The position numbers were made by a program, and so were the translations under genes. 38,982 nucleotides of DNA from Pseudomonadota bacterium (GTDB lineage: Bacteria; Chloroflexota; Ktedonobacteria; Ktedonobacterales; JADMIN01), in NCBI GenBank assembly GCA_021324535.1, contig JAJPIU010000069.1:1-38982 (forward strand), given 5' to 3'. This document shows, piece after piece, positions 15,421 to 22,761 of this stretch. The notes beneath the pieces are model-generated. The model was given only the letters and a program-made list of their open reading frames with translations. It searched no databases and was not told the DNA's origin. How positions within the stretch are numbered: the stretch's first letter is position 1; each line of letters begins with the position of its first letter.

Positions 15421-15975
15421 TCACGCCAGCGAGGCAATCCCTAGCGGCTGCGCTGGCTCCCCTCGCAGCGGCGTGATCGCGCCTTCCCACCAGCCGACAT
15501 CGTGCCATTTGCCAAACTTATAGCCCACATGGTGGTAGACGCCGACCGGACGCATGCCCATCGCCTCGTGCAGCGCCACGCTTGCCGTGTTTGGCAGTGA
15601 GATTCCCGCATAGGCGTTGATGTAGCCAAGTTGATCCAGCAGCCCATAGAGCTTCGTATAAAGAGCTTTGCCGATACCACGACCGCGCCAATCGGCGTGA
15701 ATATAGGCGGAGAGGTCAACCGACCAATCATACGCAGCGCGTTCGTTGTGCTGGCCCGCATAGGCGTAGCCGACCGCGCGCCCGTCCTCCACCCAGACCA
15801 GCCAAGGATAGCGCGCCGTCACCTTCTCGATGCGTCGCGCCATCTCGTCTACCGAAGGCTCCTCATACTCGAAGGAGATGATCGTCTCGCGCACGACGGG
15901 CGCATAAATCGCGTGGATGTCGGCGGCGTCGGCAGGTGTCGCCAGCCGTATATGCGACTCATCGCTTGCCATCAT
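15421..15975 (-). CDS. GNAT acetyltransferase, phosphinothricin acetyltransferase-like
   Basis: The 184-residue protein follows the Pat/YwnH pattern closely: IRLATPADAADIHAIYAPVV, then TIISFEYEEPSVDEM, the acetyl-CoA loop DWRGRGIGKALYTKL, ISLPNTASVALHEAMGM and VGYKFGKWHDVGWWE. Such enzymes acetylate the amino group of glutamate analogues such as phosphinothricin or methionine sulfoximine. Its position next to glutamine synthetase, the target of those inhibitors, is suggestive. The start could be the first or second of two adjacent ATGs; GAGGTG lies upstream. A perfect hairpin (15996-16022) separates it from glnA, so co-transcription is uncertain. Confidence 0.88.
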   Translation of the reverse strand: MMASDESHIRLATPADAADIHAIYAPVVRETIISFEYEEPSVDEMARRIEKVTARYPWLVWVEDGRAVGYAYAGQHNERAAYDWSVDLSAYIHADWRGRGIGKALYTKLYGLLDQLGYINAYAGISLPNTASVALHEAMGMRPVGVYHHVGYKFGKWHDVGWWEGAITPLRGEPAQPLGIASLA

Positions 15976-15995
15976 TGTACACCTCGCACAATATT

Positions 15996-16022
15996 CCCCT
16001 CTCCCGCGCTGCGGGAGAGGGG
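15996..16022. repeat. Family A palindrome, perfect 12-bp stem
   Basis: CCCCTCTCCCGC (15996-16007) and GCGGGAGAGGGG (16011-16022) pair perfectly over GCT. It lies between glnA and the acetyltransferase gene on the minus strand, just upstream of the latter's start. It could attenuate transcription between them. Confidence 0.7.
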
Positions 16023-16059
16023 CAAAAGATCAACTATTCACTCGCATGGCAGGATACAA

Positions 16060-16124
16060 GTCCGCGCAGGCGGACTTCGTGGAGCCGCTTCAGCGGCTCC
16101 CTTAGACGCGGTTTCAACCGCCAG
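16060..16124. repeat. Family B triple-hairpin repeat, best copy
   Basis: Three hairpins lie in a row: GTCCGC-GCAG-GCGGAC, AGCCGC-TTCA-GCGGCT, and GCGGTT-TCA-ACCGC. The element ends one base before the glnA stop codon (16125-16127), so it forms the first part of the glnA 3' untranslated region and may stabilise or end that transcript. A diverged copy is at 11241-11295. Confidence 0.7.
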
Positions 16125-17567
16125 CTAAGCGTCGTAGTACAGTACAAACTCCAGCGGGCTGGGGCGCAGGCGCACCTCGGCGGCCTGTTCGCGCTTCATC
16201 TCCACGTACTTTTCGAGCAGGTCGCTTGTGAAGACATCACCCGCCAGCAGATACTCATGGTCGGCCTCAAGCGCGTCGAGCGACTCATCGAGCGAACCAG
16301 GCACCGAGCGAATCTCGCGCTTCTCAGCGGGGCACATCTCATAGATGTTGCGATCCACCGGCCCGTAGCCACGCTCTTCGGGGACAATACCGCGCTTGAC
16401 GCCATCCAGCCCAGCCATCAAGATTGCCGAGAAGGTGAGATATGGGTTGGCAGTAGGATCTGGCGGACGGAACTCGATGCGCTTGGCTTTGGGGTTATCC
16501 GAGTACATGGGGATACGCACCGCCGCCGAGCGGTTGCGCTGCGAGAAGACCAGATTGACGGGCGCCTCATAGCCGGGCACCAGACGCCGGTAACTGTTCG
16601 TGGTGGAGGCCGCCAACGCCAGAATACTTGGCGCATGGGTGAGCAGGCCACCGATGAACATGCGCGCCATCTCCGAGAGGCCCGCGTAGCCCTCCTCATC
16701 GGCAAAGAGCGGCGTCTCGCCCTTCCACAAACTCACATGCACGTGCATACCGGAGCCATTGTCGCCAAAGATCGGCTTGGGCATAAAGGTGGCCGTCTTG
16801 CCTGCGCGCCGCGCCACATTCTTGACGATGTACTTGTAGAGCAGCAGCTTGTCGGCCATGCGGGTAAGCGAGTCGAAGCGCATGTCAATCTCGCATTGCC
16901 CTGCTGCCGCCACCTCGTGGTGCTGCGCCTCTACCGGAATGCCACACGCCTCCATCGTCAGGGCCATCTCCGTGCGCAGGTCTTGCAGGGTATCGTTTGG
17001 CGCCAGGGGGAAATAGCCTTCTTTGGGGCGCATGCGGTGGCCCAGGTTTGGCGCGCCCGCCGTGCCCACACGCCCGCTGTTCCAGTGCGCCTCGTCGCTA
17101 TCCACAAAGACGCTCTGCTCATTGGCGGTGGAGGTGAAACGCGCCTCATCGAAGATGAAGAACTCGGCCTCAGGCCCAAAGTATGCGGTGTCGGCGAGGC
17201 CGATGCTCTTGAGATATTCCTCGGCCTTGCGCGCGACGTAGCGAGGGTCGCGTGTGTATGGCTCACGGCTGGTGCCCGGCTGGGCGACATCGCAGACCAT
17301 CGTGAGGGTGGGGACGGCGGTAAAGGGATCCATGATCGCAGTGGTGGGATCGGGGATCAGCAGCATATCGCTCTCGTTGATCTGCTGGAACCCTCGAATG
17401 CTTGACCCGTCAAAGCCAATGCCCTCAGTGAAGGCGTCTAGTCCGAAGGAAGAGAAGGGAATACTAAAATGCTGCCAGGTTCCCGGCACATCACAAAACC
17501 TGACGTCTACCATCTTCGCGCCTTGCTCGCGCGCAAATTGCATCGCATCTTCGGGGGTCATCGCCAT
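16125..17567 (-). CDS. glnA: Type I glutamine synthetase
   Basis: The 480-residue enzyme forms glutamine from glutamate, ammonia and ATP in the cytoplasm as a dodecamer. Family signatures are in order: [10 protein letters not shown] at 51-60, [10 protein letters not shown] at 131-140, [13 protein letters not shown] at 216-228, [13 protein letters not shown] at 267-279, and [15 protein letters not shown] at 363-377. The loop [10 protein letters not shown] keeps a Tyr (409) aligned with the adenylylated Tyr of the enterobacterial enzyme, although no adenylyltransferase gene is in the window. The start has GGGTGA at a spacing of nine bases. A stand-alone RAM-domain gene lies upstream on the same strand and an acetyltransferase of the phosphinothricin type downstream. 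Confidence 0.97.
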   Translation of the reverse strand: MAMTPEDAMQFAREQGAKMVDVRFCDVPGTWQHFSIPFSSFGLDAFTEGIGFDGSSIRGFQQINESDMLLIPDPTTAIMDPFTAVPTLTMVCDVAQPGTSREPYTRDPRYVARKAEEYLKSIGLADTAYFGPEAEFFIFDEARFTSTANEQSVFVDSDEAHWNSGRVGTAGAPNLGHRMRPKEGYFPLAPNDTLQDLRTEMALTMEACGIPVEAQHHEVAAAGQCEIDMRFDSLTRMADKLLLYKYIVKNVARRAGKTATFMPKPIFGDNGSGMHVHVSLWKGETPLFADEEGYAGLSEMARMFIGGLLTHAPSILALAASTTNSYRRLVPGYEAPVNLVFSQRNRSAAVRIPMYSDNPKAKRIEFRPPDPTANPYLTFSAILMAGLDGVKRGIVPEERGYGPVDRNIYEMCPAEKREIRSVPGSLDESLDALEADHEYLLAGDVFTSDLLEKYVEMKREQAAEVRLRPSPLEFVLYYDA

Positions 17568-17595
17568 GATCGTTCGTCACCCATGCTTTCGTTAG

Positions 17596-17614
17596 CCATC
17601 CCCAGTAGGGATGG
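17596..17614. promoter_or_regulatory. Hairpin in the glnA 5' region
   Basis: CCATCCC (17596-17602) and GGGATGG (17608-17614) form a 7-bp stem over five bases, about 30 bases upstream of the glnA start codon on the minus strand. It resembles the C-rich palindromes elsewhere but could also be a leader structure. I see no known glutamine riboswitch motif. Confidence 0.35.
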
Positions 17615-17738
17615 GGAACACTACGCCATACGGTCTATCCGCATTGTAGGGCGCATGTTCCCAAGGAGGTAGTGACGAATCCACCGAAAAACCACGCCGA
17701 CAATTTGGGCGCCTTGCACAAACCCCGGCGCCAGCGTA

Positions 17739-18017
17739 TCATTGCTCGCCGATGTCCCACGCCTGCTCGCGGTCTTCGCGCGTATAAGCACGGAAGGCCA
17801 TCAGCGTCTCCGTGCGGGTGATGCGGTCTATCGCCATCATGCGCTCAGTTACCACCGTCGCCAGGTCTTCGTAGTTCGCCAGCCGCAAGACGGCCACGAG
17901 GTCATACTCGCCCGTCACGGAATAGACCTCCGCCACGCCGGGGATGGTCAGCAGCGCCTGCGCCGTCTCGTTCACGCCGCCGCGCTGCGTGTTGATCAGT
18001 ACCAATGCGTTAATCAT
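17739..18017 (-). CDS. Stand-alone Lrp/AsnC ligand-binding (RAM) domain protein
   Basis: The 92-residue protein is only the effector domain of Lrp/AsnC regulators. It shows ALVLINTQRGGVNETAQAL, IPGVAEVYSVTGEYDLVAVL and ETLMAFRAYTRED, with no helix-turn-helix. Such stand-alone RAM proteins oligomerise and bind amino acids; some modulate full-length Lrp proteins. The gene sits 171 bases upstream of glnA on the same strand, consistent with a role in nitrogen or amino-acid sensing; that role is inferred. The start is preceded by GAGGCGG. A perfect 36-bp palindrome separates it from the acyl-CoA synthetase gene. Confidence 0.88.
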   Translation of the reverse strand: MINALVLINTQRGGVNETAQALLTIPGVAEVYSVTGEYDLVAVLRLANYEDLATVVTERMMAIDRITRTETLMAFRAYTREDREQAWDIGEQ

Positions 18018-18048
18018 AGATAAACCGCCTCTCTGCCACTCGGCCCCA

Positions 18049-18138
18049 CCCCTGGCCCCTCCGCAGCTGCGGAGGGGCCAGGGGAAGAAATCTTATCGCC
18101 TGGAAATCGTTGTTCCCCCTCCTATAGATGGGGAGGGG
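18049..18138. repeat. Two family A palindromes
   Basis: The first, 18049-18084, is a perfect 36-bp palindrome with arms beginning CCCCTGGCCCCTCCGCAG. The second has stems CCCCTCC (18116-18122) and GGAGGGG (18132-18138). Both lie in the 139-base gap between the acyl-CoA synthetase stop and the RAM-domain start (minus strand), where they may terminate the synthetase transcript. Confidence 0.7.
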
Positions 18139-18156
18139 CTGGGGGAGAGGCCACGC

Positions 18157-19707
18157 CTACCCTTGTGTTTGCGCCTGTGCCTGCGTCAACTCTTTCGCGC
18201 GGTCACGCAGCTCACGGCGAAGCACCTTGCCTGTGTTGTTTTTGGGCAGATCGTTGACAAACACGATCTTGCGCGGACACTTGAAGACGGCGATCTCGCT
18301 GCGGCAGAAGTCTATCAACTCCTGCTCGGTCGCCGTTGCGCCCTGCTTCAGCACGACGAACGCCATCACCGATTCGCCCTGATAGGGATCAGGATACTGC
18401 ACCACGGCGGCGTCGGCCACGGCGGGATGCTTGAAGAGCGTCTCCTCCACCTCACGAGGGTACACATTGTAGCCGGAAACGACGATCATATCTTTCTTGC
18501 GATCCACGATGGTGAAGTAGCCGTCTTCGTCCTCGGTCGCAAGGTCGCCGGTATAGAGCCAGCCATCGCGCAGCGCCTCGGCGGTGGCTTCGGGCTGCTT
18601 CCAGTAGCCCTTCATGATGTTGGCGCCCCGGCAGATCAGTTCGCCAAGCTGGCCGCGTGGTAACTCATTGCCACTCTCATCAACAATCTTCGCCTCCACG
18701 CCTGGGATCGTTGGGCCAACTGTGCCGGGCTTCGTCACCGGCCCCGCCACGTTCGTTGTCACCACAGGCGACGCCTCGGAGAGGCCATACCCCTCGCTGA
18801 TGGGCACACCGGAAAGCCGCTCGAAGGTGTTCATGATGGCGACGGGCAACGCGGCGGCGCCCGACGCGATGTAGCGCAGGCTAGTCAGATTATACTCGCT
18901 CAGGTTGGGCAACTGCGACCACGCGACAAACATCGGCGGCGCGCCATAGAGCACTGTGCAGTGATACTTCTGCACGGCGTCCAGACTCGACGCCGGCTCA
19001 AAGCGGTCAATGATCACCATCGTCACGCCGTGCATCACGCTCATATTCATGCCGACGTTCATGGCGTAGCTATGGAAGAGCGGCAACGCCAGCCAGGTGA
19101 TGTCGGTCGGCTGCACACGGATACGCTCGATCTGATCGCACTGCTCACAGTTGGCGATCAGGTTGTTGTGGCTGAGCATCGCACCTTTGGGGCGGCCCGT
19201 CGTGCCCGATGTATAGCAAAACACGGCGATGGATTCCGGGTCAACCATGACGGGCGGTGGCGTAGTCGGCGCCTTGCCGATCACCTCGCTCCACTGAAGC
19301 ACTCCAGGCGTTGGCTGTGGCACGGCGGCAATGATATGGCGCAGTTCAGGCGCGGCGGGCGCGGCAGCCTGGGCCACCTGAGTAAACGGCCCAAAGGTCA
19401 ACAATGCCTTCGCGCCGCTATCCTGCATGATGTAGCCCACCTCGCCCGGCTTATACAGCACGTTCATGGGCACAACCGTTGCGCCCGCCTTCAGGATGCC
19501 GTAGTATGCCTCGACGAAGAGCGGCATATTGTGAATGAGCACCCCCACGCGATCCCCTGGCTGGATGCCCAGCGCAATCAGCCCATTGGCGACCTGGTTG
19601 GCGCGCTGATCCAGTTCAGCGTAGGTGGTCGGCTGGTCGTGAAAGATCATCGCGGTCTTCTGTGGATTCTGCGCGGCGCTGCGCGCGAGCATCTGGCCGA
19701 GATCCAT
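18157..19707 (-). CDS. Long-chain acyl-CoA synthetase (AMP-binding)
   Basis: The 516-residue enzyme activates a fatty acid with ATP and loads it on CoA. It shows the core motif CYTSGTTGRPKGAMLSH, the substrate-pocket motif YGLSEASPVVT, the hinge region LYTGDLATEDEDGYF and RKKDMIVVSGYNVYPREVEE, and the C-terminal catalytic lysine in NNTGKVLRREL. Length fits FadD13-type enzymes. The chosen ATG at 19707 has GGAGGGAG upstream; the frame extends 17 residues further but without conservation. It follows the FabG-like reductase by 51 bases on the same strand, so the two are probably an operon for fatty-acid modification or degradation. Confidence 0.92.
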   Translation of the reverse strand: MDLGQMLARSAAQNPQKTAMIFHDQPTTYAELDQRANQVANGLIALGIQPGDRVGVLIHNMPLFVEAYYGILKAGATVVPMNVLYKPGEVGYIMQDSGAKALLTFGPFTQVAQAAAPAAPELRHIIAAVPQPTPGVLQWSEVIGKAPTTPPPVMVDPESIAVFCYTSGTTGRPKGAMLSHNNLIANCEQCDQIERIRVQPTDITWLALPLFHSYAMNVGMNMSVMHGVTMVIIDRFEPASSLDAVQKYHCTVLYGAPPMFVAWSQLPNLSEYNLTSLRYIASGAAALPVAIMNTFERLSGVPISEGYGLSEASPVVTTNVAGPVTKPGTVGPTIPGVEAKIVDESGNELPRGQLGELICRGANIMKGYWKQPEATAEALRDGWLYTGDLATEDEDGYFTIVDRKKDMIVVSGYNVYPREVEETLFKHPAVADAAVVQYPDPYQGESVMAFVVLKQGATATEQELIDFCRSEIAVFKCPRKIVFVNDLPKNNTGKVLRRELRDRAKELTQAQAQTQG

Positions 19708-19758
19708 AGCGTACTCCCTCCATTGGCAGCAGCAATCACACAAACAATCAAGACACAA

Positions 19759-20562
19759 TCAATTCAAGACACCAACAGGGCCGCCCGCGATGTAGATCAC
19801 CTGTCCACTGACATAACTGGCGTCATCCGAGGCAAGGAAGGCGATCACGCTGGCGACCTCAGAAGGCTGACCAACCCGGCGCAGGGGGATATGCTGCGAG
19901 ACGCCCGCCTGAAAGGCTTCCGGGGTGAGGCCAAGCCGCTTGGCGGTGGCGCGCGTCATATCGGTGTCTATGAAACCGGGGGCGACAGCGTTGGCGGTAA
20001 TGCCAAACGGGCCAAGCTCGATAGCCAGCGTGCGCGTTAGCCCTTGCAGACCCGCCTTCACGGCGGAGTAGTTTGCCTGCCCACGGTTGCCCAGCGCCGA
20101 GGTGGACGACAGGCTGATGATGCGCCCGTACTTCTGCTCCACCATTGGCTTTTGCGCCGCCCGCGCACAGAGGAACGCTCCGCGCAGGTGGACGTTAACG
20201 ACCTGATCCCAATCATCATCGCTCATCTTGAAGAGCAGATTGTCGCGCAGGATGCCCGCGTTGTTCACCAGGATGTCAAGCCGCCCAAACGTTTCCAGAG
20301 TACGATCCACAGTTTCCTGCACGCTCTGGCTAGTGCTCACATCACATTTGAGCGCCAGCGCGCGGAGTTTGCCATCTTCGGACAGAGCCGCGTCAGGCAA
20401 CTCCAGCTTCGTGATCTCCTGTGCGACGCGCTCGCAGCCTTCCAGATCGAGGTCCGCCAGCGTCACCCGCGCGCCCTCTTCAGCCAACCGTTTGGCGGTC
20501 GCCGCGCCGATACCACGTCCCGCGCCGGTGACGAGCGCCACCCGTCCGCTGAGTCTTCCCAT
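19759..20562 (-). CDS. FabG-like short-chain dehydrogenase/reductase
   Basis: The 267-residue SDR is most like 3-oxoacyl-ACP/CoA reductases. It has the NAD(P) loop VTGAGRGIGAATAKRLAEEG, the LVNNAGILRDN motif, the catalytic set Ser (ISLSSTSALGNRG), Tyr and Lys (ANYSAVKAGLQG), and the end PGFIDTDMT. About 15 residues between the second strand and the CDVS box (LELPDAALSEDGKLRAL) form an insertion. The start at 20562 has GGAGG upstream. It leads the operon with the acyl-CoA synthetase and is driven by a consensus promoter at 20604-20632. That promoter and leader recur upstream of the NotI-like gene. Confidence 0.9.
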   Translation of the reverse strand: MGRLSGRVALVTGAGRGIGAATAKRLAEEGARVTLADLDLEGCERVAQEITKLELPDAALSEDGKLRALALKCDVSTSQSVQETVDRTLETFGRLDILVNNAGILRDNLLFKMSDDDWDQVVNVHLRGAFLCARAAQKPMVEQKYGRIISLSSTSALGNRGQANYSAVKAGLQGLTRTLAIELGPFGITANAVAPGFIDTDMTRATAKRLGLTPEAFQAGVSQHIPLRRVGQPSEVASVIAFLASDDASYVSGQVIYIAGGPVGVLN

Positions 20563-20571
20563 GCTGAGTAT

Positions 20572-20633
20572 GCCTCCATCTAACATTGATTTATGTTGAT
20601 GGCAGCATAGGACGCCCAGCGCGCAATGTCAAG
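20572..20633. repeat. Promoter/leader direct repeat, copy 1
   Basis: About 55 of 63 aligned positions match the sequence at 22516-22578, with one single-base gap. The longest identical run is GTTGATGGCAGCATAGGACG plus CCC. The repeat carries promoter, leader and GGAGG, and the two copies bracket exactly the restriction-modification gene pair. Confidence 0.85.
20604..20632 (-). promoter_or_regulatory. Promoter of the SDR / acyl-CoA synthetase operon
   Basis: On the minus strand TTGACA (20627-20632) and TATGCT (20604-20609) are 17 bases apart. The leader to the SDR start is about 35 bases. The promoter starts only 22 bases past the methyltransferase stop, so read-through from the R-M genes is also possible. 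Confidence 0.75.
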
Positions 20634-20653
20634 GCATAGCAAGCCAAGCGCGC

Positions 20654-21577
20654 TTACTCATCCAGCCAGCGCAGGTCACGCCCGATGAGCAACTCGGACA
20701 TTTTCGCGTGATGCGTATTTTTCATAGCAATGGCGCGTACCTCAAAATGATGCTTGCGCGCCAGTTCGTGCACTCCCTCGGCGTTGTCATAGGTCATAAG
20801 GAAGTCACCGTGTAGCTCACCTGCCAGGGCAAAAAGTGCCTCGTGATCCAACTCTGAGCAGGAATACAGGCGGCTACCAGCCTTCTTGCCCGCAGCGGTA
20901 TAGGGGGGATCAAAGAAGAATGCGACATCATCGCGATGAACATACTGCTTGGCGATACGAAGGCCATCGCCCTCGATAAACGTGATGCGCTCTCTGATGG
21001 CGATAATATCGAGAATGCGGCGCTTGAGGGTTTCAGGATACCAGCGCGAGGCAACACCGCGACCGGCCTCGCCCTGCTTGATGAGACCTGCGCCAGGAGC
21101 CAGTATCCCGCCTCTCTGTACACGGTTGCGCACAATTGTCTGAAAGGCGCGTGCTTCAAGCGTGGTGGGTGGCATCGTCAGTGTTTTGGCAATGGCGGCA
21201 GGCGTAGGGGTAAAGCATAGGATGTCTTGCGCCAAGAGAGTTCCATCACCTTCGAGGACGGTATGCCAGACCGCCGCAACCTCAGGATCAAGCTCTATCA
21301 TAGTGACATGCCCGGCCAATCGCTCAAAGGCGACCAGCAGGCTCATGCTGCCTCCTCCGGCAAACGGCTCGATGAACTCAGTGGGACGCTTGTCCTGACG
21401 ACCGAGCCAGCGTAGCCATTGGCGCATACGAGGGGCCAGCCATGTCTTTCCGCCAGGGTAGCGAAACGGGCTGTGCTGGGGAACAGTGGCCACATTGACT
21501 ATCCCGCCGATCACGTTGGATTGACTTGGAGATGCAACATCTTTATCCAGTTGAGGGAAAAGCGCCAGTTGTTCCAT
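20654..21577 (-). CDS. D12-class adenine-specific DNA methyltransferase
   Basis: The 307-residue enzyme has the D12 (Dam-like) architecture: PFRYPGGKTWLAP near residue 37, SAM-binding FIEPFAGGGSMSLLVAFE with FAGGGS at 72-77, an acidic MIELDPEVAAVW, and catalytic DPPY at 223-226 (FFFDPPYTAAGKKAG). D12 enzymes methylate N6 of adenine. It lies 99 bases downstream of the NotI-family endonuclease on the same strand and is presumably its protective partner. The central region between the two motifs, which sets sequence specificity, gives no readable clue to the target. The ATG at 21577 has only a weak purine-rich RBS. Confidence 0.92.
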   Translation of the reverse strand: MEQLALFPQLDKDVASPSQSNVIGGIVNVATVPQHSPFRYPGGKTWLAPRMRQWLRWLGRQDKRPTEFIEPFAGGGSMSLLVAFERLAGHVTMIELDPEVAAVWHTVLEGDGTLLAQDILCFTPTPAAIAKTLTMPPTTLEARAFQTIVRNRVQRGGILAPGAGLIKQGEAGRGVASRWYPETLKRRILDIIAIRERITFIEGDGLRIAKQYVHRDDVAFFFDPPYTAAGKKAGSRLYSCSELDHEALFALAGELHGDFLMTYDNAEGVHELARKHHFEVRAIAMKNTHHAKMSELLIGRDLRWLDE

Positions 21578-21676
21578 ACACCACTCTTAACCACTCTACA
21601 TGGCATGCCTATCTCGGTATTGTTCTTACTTTCTTTGACGAAAATGTACATGAAAGCAAGTCAAAAGCGGAAAGTG

Positions 21677-22510
21677 TTAGACCAATCTGCGTAACCGTTC
21701 GGCAAGCCGTGTTTGGAGACGAGCCACAAACTCCTGCTCCTGACCTGCCTCGGCCTGAGTGATTGTTGTCAGCGCCAATTGAAACATCGTATACACTGTG
21801 CGGCGAAGCGATAACTGGTATTGACTTTGTTCCGGTTCCCGCAGTAGCTCATAGACAAAGATCGCCATATCAGCCTCAGACCGAACAACCGCTGGCAAGG
21901 GAGGTAATGATGAAAAAAAGCCAATGTCAACAGCTATAGCGAGTTTCTTCTTCCAGGCGTTGAGAATGCCACCTTTATAGAGCAGTTGCGGAGCCAGCCG
22001 CTTGCGAGAAGATGACAGAAAGTCGGGTCGAATGACGCCTGGCCAATTCATGCCTACGCGATTGGAAGGGTCTTGCATGTAATACTCGAACGGCTGACGC
22101 ACATTGCCAGTGATATACACCGCCTGCACTTCCAGCGCGCCAAAGTCAGTTACCCGGTTGTTCTCGTCATATGCCACCAGCGCCAGATCGATATTTCCCG
22201 CTGGGCGCCCTGCTTTATCGCTCAGGCGTACTTCTGGAAGAGCTATCCAGGTGGTTCCTTTAGGAAAGAAGAATGTTGCGACATCGCGTGTGATCCGCCA
22301 GTCCTGGCGAAAGCGAATTGGGCAGGTAATGATCGCTTCAGAACCGCTAAAGATGCTGCATACGCCAAGTGGATCCTCAACTTTGTCTTTTGTGCAGTTA
22401 GGAACGCCGTTGTGAAATGGGCAAAGATGGTTCTGGCGATGACGCTCTGCTTCTTGCGAGAAGTCATCCACAGGGAAACCGAACACTTCAGCGAGGGGTT
22501 GCCCTGACAT
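21677..22510 (-). CDS. NotI-family type II restriction endonuclease
   Basis: The 277-residue protein shows the NotI family layout. The N-terminus is PLAEVFGFPVDDFSQEA, followed by four Cys (30, 39, 51, 63) in LCPFHNG, NCTKDK, GVCSIF and TCPIRF. These match the Cys4 metal (iron) site of NotI. The PD-(D/E)XK-like core is AGNIDLALVAYD with Asp108, then DFGALEVQAVYITGN with Glu127 and Gln129. The family cuts long, rare sites; the site here is unknown. ATG 22510 has GGAGG six bases upstream, and a consensus promoter lies at 22549-22577. The D12 methyltransferase follows 99 bases downstream. Confidence 0.88.
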   Translation of the reverse strand: MSGQPLAEVFGFPVDDFSQEAERHRQNHLCPFHNGVPNCTKDKVEDPLGVCSIFSGSEAIITCPIRFRQDWRITRDVATFFFPKGTTWIALPEVRLSDKAGRPAGNIDLALVAYDENNRVTDFGALEVQAVYITGNVRQPFEYYMQDPSNRVGMNWPGVIRPDFLSSSRKRLAPQLLYKGGILNAWKKKLAIAVDIGFFSSLPPLPAVVRSEADMAIFVYELLREPEQSQYQLSLRRTVYTMFQLALTTITQAEAGQEQEFVARLQTRLAERLRRLV

Positions 22511-22515
22511 CGTAC

Positions 22516-22578
22516 GCCTCCATCTACACATTGATTTGGGTTGATGGCAGCATAGGACGCCCGCTGCCCATTGTCAAG
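22516..22578. repeat. Promoter/leader direct repeat, copy 2
   Basis: This is the partner of the copy at 20572-20633 in the same orientation. It sits directly upstream of the NotI-like start codon and provides its promoter and ribosome-binding site. Mismatches cluster in the promoter spacer and at two leader positions, so both promoters remain functional in appearance. Confidence 0.85.
22549..22577 (-). promoter_or_regulatory. Promoter of the NotI-like / methyltransferase operon
   Basis: On the minus strand TTGACA (22572-22577) and TATGCT (22549-22554) are 17 bases apart, the same hexamers and spacing as at 20604-20632. The leader is about 32 bases. Confidence 0.75.
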
Positions 22579-22683
22579 CCGCACGCCCATTGACAAACGA
22601 TACACGCCCGATACATCATATGCCACAAGATAAAGATGTACGAGCCGACATACACTATCACGTATGCTAAGCTATGCGCATTC

Positions 22684-22747
22684 CCCCTTCCCGTCCGGGG
22701 AAGGGGTCAGGGGATAGGTTTGTGAGAGATGCGCGCCTCAGGCGCGC
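22684..22747. repeat. Family A palindrome and a GC hairpin before the acyl-CoA synthetase
   Basis: CCCCTTCCC (22684-22692) and GGGAAGGGG (22698-22706) pair perfectly over five bases. A second hairpin, GCGCGCC-TCA-GGCGCGC (22731-22747), ends two bases before the GGAGGG ribosome-binding site of the next gene and could limit ribosome access. Confidence 0.6.
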
Positions 22748-22761
22748 CGGAGGGTGAAACG

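Noticed and set aside
15936..17405. 489-codon open frame on the plus strand
   Set aside because: It is antiparallel to glutamine synthetase and runs through the repeat elements in the gap.
17568..17738. Glutamine-type riboswitch upstream of glnA
   Set aside because: Only a simple 7-bp hairpin is visible; I could not match known glutamine riboswitch core sequences.
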